Assembly: GCA_018822065.1 (NCBI GenBank)
Contig: JAHJKV010000169.1
Span: forward strand, 1 to 7,484
Direction: 5' to 3'
Length of the DNA stretch: 7,484 bases
Source of the DNA: Pseudomonadota bacterium
Lineage (GTDB): Bacteria > Desulfobacterota > Desulfovibrionia > Desulfovibrionales > Desulfovibrionaceae
Position numbers and translations under genes: made by a program. Of this stretch, positions 6,215 through 7,484 are shown one piece after another; positions within the stretch are counted from its first letter, which is position 1, and every line of letters starts with the position of its first letter. The notes under the pieces were generated by a model, which was not told the origin of the DNA, did not search any database, and worked only from the letters and a program-made list of their open reading frames with translations.

Positions 6215-7144
6215 GTGTCCAGACAGCCGGGCTCGTCCCGCTCCGAAACGTCCTCAATTGAACTGACCGGCTCCCTAGCCGCCCTGGCAGCCACGCTCAT
6301 CTGGTCCGGGAATTTTATCGTTGCCCGGGGCATGGCCGAGGCCGTGCCTCCAGCCACCCTGGCCTTTTGCCGCTGGTCCGTGGCCTGCTTGGCCCTGGCC
6401 CCTCTCGCCGCCAGGCCCCTCTGGCGTGAACGGCGACTGGTCCGTAGTCATCTCGGCTACCTTCTGGTCACCTCGCTCTTGGGCGTGACCCTGTTCAATA
6501 CCCTCATCTACGTGGCCGGGCATCACACGGCCTCGGTCAATCTGGCCCTCATCTCCACCTTCATCCCGGCCTTTATGCTGCTCCTGGCGCGCCTCTTCCT
6601 GGCCGACCCTCTCACCCCGCCCAGGGTGGCCGGGCTGCTCTGCGCCGTTTTCGGCGTCGTGCTGCTGCTCACGGGCGCGAACCTGGACGTGCTGCTTGCC
6701 CTCTCCTTCAACTCCGGGGACCTCTGGATGCTCCTGGCCGCCCTGCTCTTTGCGGCCTATTCCATCCTGGTACGCAAGAAGCCGCCGGAGTTGGGGCGCA
6801 CCACGCTGCTCGGCGCGAGTTTCGGCCTTGGCCTCGTCATGCTCGCCCCCTGGATGATCACCGAACAACTCCTGGGGCTCCCCACGCAGATGAGCCCACG
6901 TCTCCTCGGTTCCATTCTTTACATCGGCCTGGGGGCCTCCCTGGCCTCCTACTGGCTCTGGAACATGGCCCTGGAGCGCATCGGCCCGGCCAGGGCAGGC
7001 TTCATCTACTACACCCTGCCCCTGTTCTGCGCCGTGGAAGCCACCCTCCTCCTGGACGAACCCGTCACCTGGGTCCACGCCGCCAGCGGCCTGCTGATCA
7101 TCGGCGGCATCTTCCTGGCCTCGCGGGAACGCAAACAGGATTAA
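6215..7144 (+). CDS. EamA/DMT-family permease (probable metabolite exporter)
   Basis: The 309-residue protein has about ten hydrophobic helices in two homologous halves, the layout of drug/metabolite transporters such as RhaT and YdcZ relatives. The first EamA repeat begins near residue 17 (LAALAATLIWSGNFIVARGMAE) and the second near 165 (GDLWMLLAALLFAAYSILVRKK). It ends in the usual basic tail (ASRERKQD) after the last helix. Family members export amino acids, purines or other small molecules, and the substrate cannot be read from sequence. Linkage to iorAB and the regulator makes an aromatic amino acid or aryl acid a reasonable guess only. The GTG start at 6215 is three bases after the regulator stop and has no good Shine-Dalgarno (AGGGG at 6194-6198 is too distant), so translational coupling is likely. 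Later in-frame ATGs would cut the first helix. Confidence 0.9.
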   Translation: MSRQPGSSRSETSSIELTGSLAALAATLIWSGNFIVARGMAEAVPPATLAFCRWSVACLALAPLAARPLWRERRLVRSHLGYLLVTSLLGVTLFNTLIYVAGHHTASVNLALISTFIPAFMLLLARLFLADPLTPPRVAGLLCAVFGVVLLLTGANLDVLLALSFNSGDLWMLLAALLFAAYSILVRKKPPELGRTTLLGASFGLGLVMLAPWMITEQLLGLPTQMSPRLLGSILYIGLGASLASYWLWNMALERIGPARAGFIYYTLPLFCAVEATLLLDEPVTWVHAASGLLIIGGIFLASRERKQD

Positions 7145-7296
7145 TACAAGTATCATAGCTGGTTCTGACATACCCTAACGGACGCCAAACCAAAACCTTC
7201 ATCCCTCCATCCTTGACATGACACCCGACCAGGCGCAGAGACGAAGGAACATCACCCATCTGCCCGGTCTTGCGCCGGTCGCTGCAAGGAGTCACC
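7145..7296. other. Intergenic gap, no clear promoter or terminator
   Basis: This 152-base gap follows the permease. I see no GC-rich hairpin with a T tract, so the upstream transcript may read through. A perfect TTGACA hexamer at 7213-7218 lacks a matching -10 at 17 bases (CAGAGA at 7236-7241), and TATCAT at 7151-7156 lacks a -35. There is no GG-N10-GC sigma-54 signature on the plus strand. A short hairpin overlaps the ribosome site of the next gene (see findings). Confidence 0.4.
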
Positions 7297-7484
7297 ATGC
7301 GCCTGCTCGTCCCTTTGCTCCTCTGTCTGTTTCTGCTCATTTTACCCGGCACCTCACTGGCCGTGACCCAGGGCGATGTGGACCATGCCCAACAGGCCCT
7401 GGCGGACATCATGGCGAACATCAGCGTCACCGAGGGAAACATCGCGGACCTGAACGGCCAGCTTAACGAGTGTGAACGAAACGC
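7297..7484 (+). CDS. Secreted or periplasmic hypothetical protein, 5' part only
   Basis: The reading frame opens at ATG 7297 behind a strong AAGGAG ribosome site (7286-7291, five-base spacer) and runs off the right edge after 62 complete codons. The N-terminus is a clear signal peptide: MRLL, then a leucine-rich core, then LPGTSLA with a probable signal peptidase I cut after A22. There is no lipobox cysteine at the cut. What follows (GDVDHAQQALADIMANIS and on to LNGQLNECE) is polar and helical with coiled-coil character, as in the periplasmic N-terminal regions of some channel or envelope proteins. I do not recognise a family from this fragment. The start and export signal are well supported, the function unknown. 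Confidence 0.75.
   Translation, partial: MRLLVPLLLCLFLLILPGTSLAVTQGDVDHAQQALADIMANISVTEGNIADLNGQLNECERN

Noticed and set aside
7213..7241. Perfect TTGACA -35 hexamer before the last gene
   Set aside because: The base run at the right distance (CAGAGA) matches only two of six -10 positions, and nearby spacings are no better.

Overview
The window looks like a chromosomal stretch of a GC-rich anaerobic delta-proteobacterium. A sulfate reducer of the Desulfovibrio/Pseudodesulfovibrio group is my best guess. This rests on a two-subunit indolepyruvate:ferredoxin oxidoreductase, its coupling to a NifA/Fis-type sigma-54 activator, and the codon bias; it is inference, because there is no rRNA or other marker here.

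Layout. On the minus strand, proA (gamma-glutamyl phosphate reductase, proline biosynthesis) fills positions 4-1272. A comparatively AT-rich divergent intergenic region (1273-1515) separates it from a plus-strand run of five closely packed genes: a membrane-anchored TPR protein (1516-2199), iorA (2216-4060), iorB (4061-4654), a GAF/AAA+/HTH sigma-54-dependent regulator (4664-6211) and an EamA/DMT-type ten-helix permease (6215-7144). Gaps are 16, 0, 9 and 3 bases, so these five are probably one transcription unit. A 152-base gap (7145-7296) with no clear terminator precedes the start of a secreted, coiled-coil-like protein that runs off the right edge.

How the genes may work together. IorAB oxidises aryl-pyruvates made by transamination of Trp, Phe and Tyr to aryl-acetyl-CoA, CO2 and reduced ferredoxin, or runs in reverse for synthesis. 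The regulator presumably senses a small molecule through its GAF domain and activates sigma-54 promoters. The permease could export an amino acid or aryl-acid product. The TPR protein has no obvious catalytic link.

The most interesting point is the C-terminal ferredoxin domain of IorA. The family normally carries two [4Fe-4S] clusters, with the fourth cysteine of each motif serving the other cluster. Here the four cysteines missing are exactly the ligands of one cluster, and the four retained are exactly those of the other. The enzyme therefore appears to have cleanly lost one cluster. A 17-base near-perfect palindrome in the divergent intergenic region is a candidate shared operator. I saw no mobile elements, CRISPR arrays, tRNAs or rRNAs.
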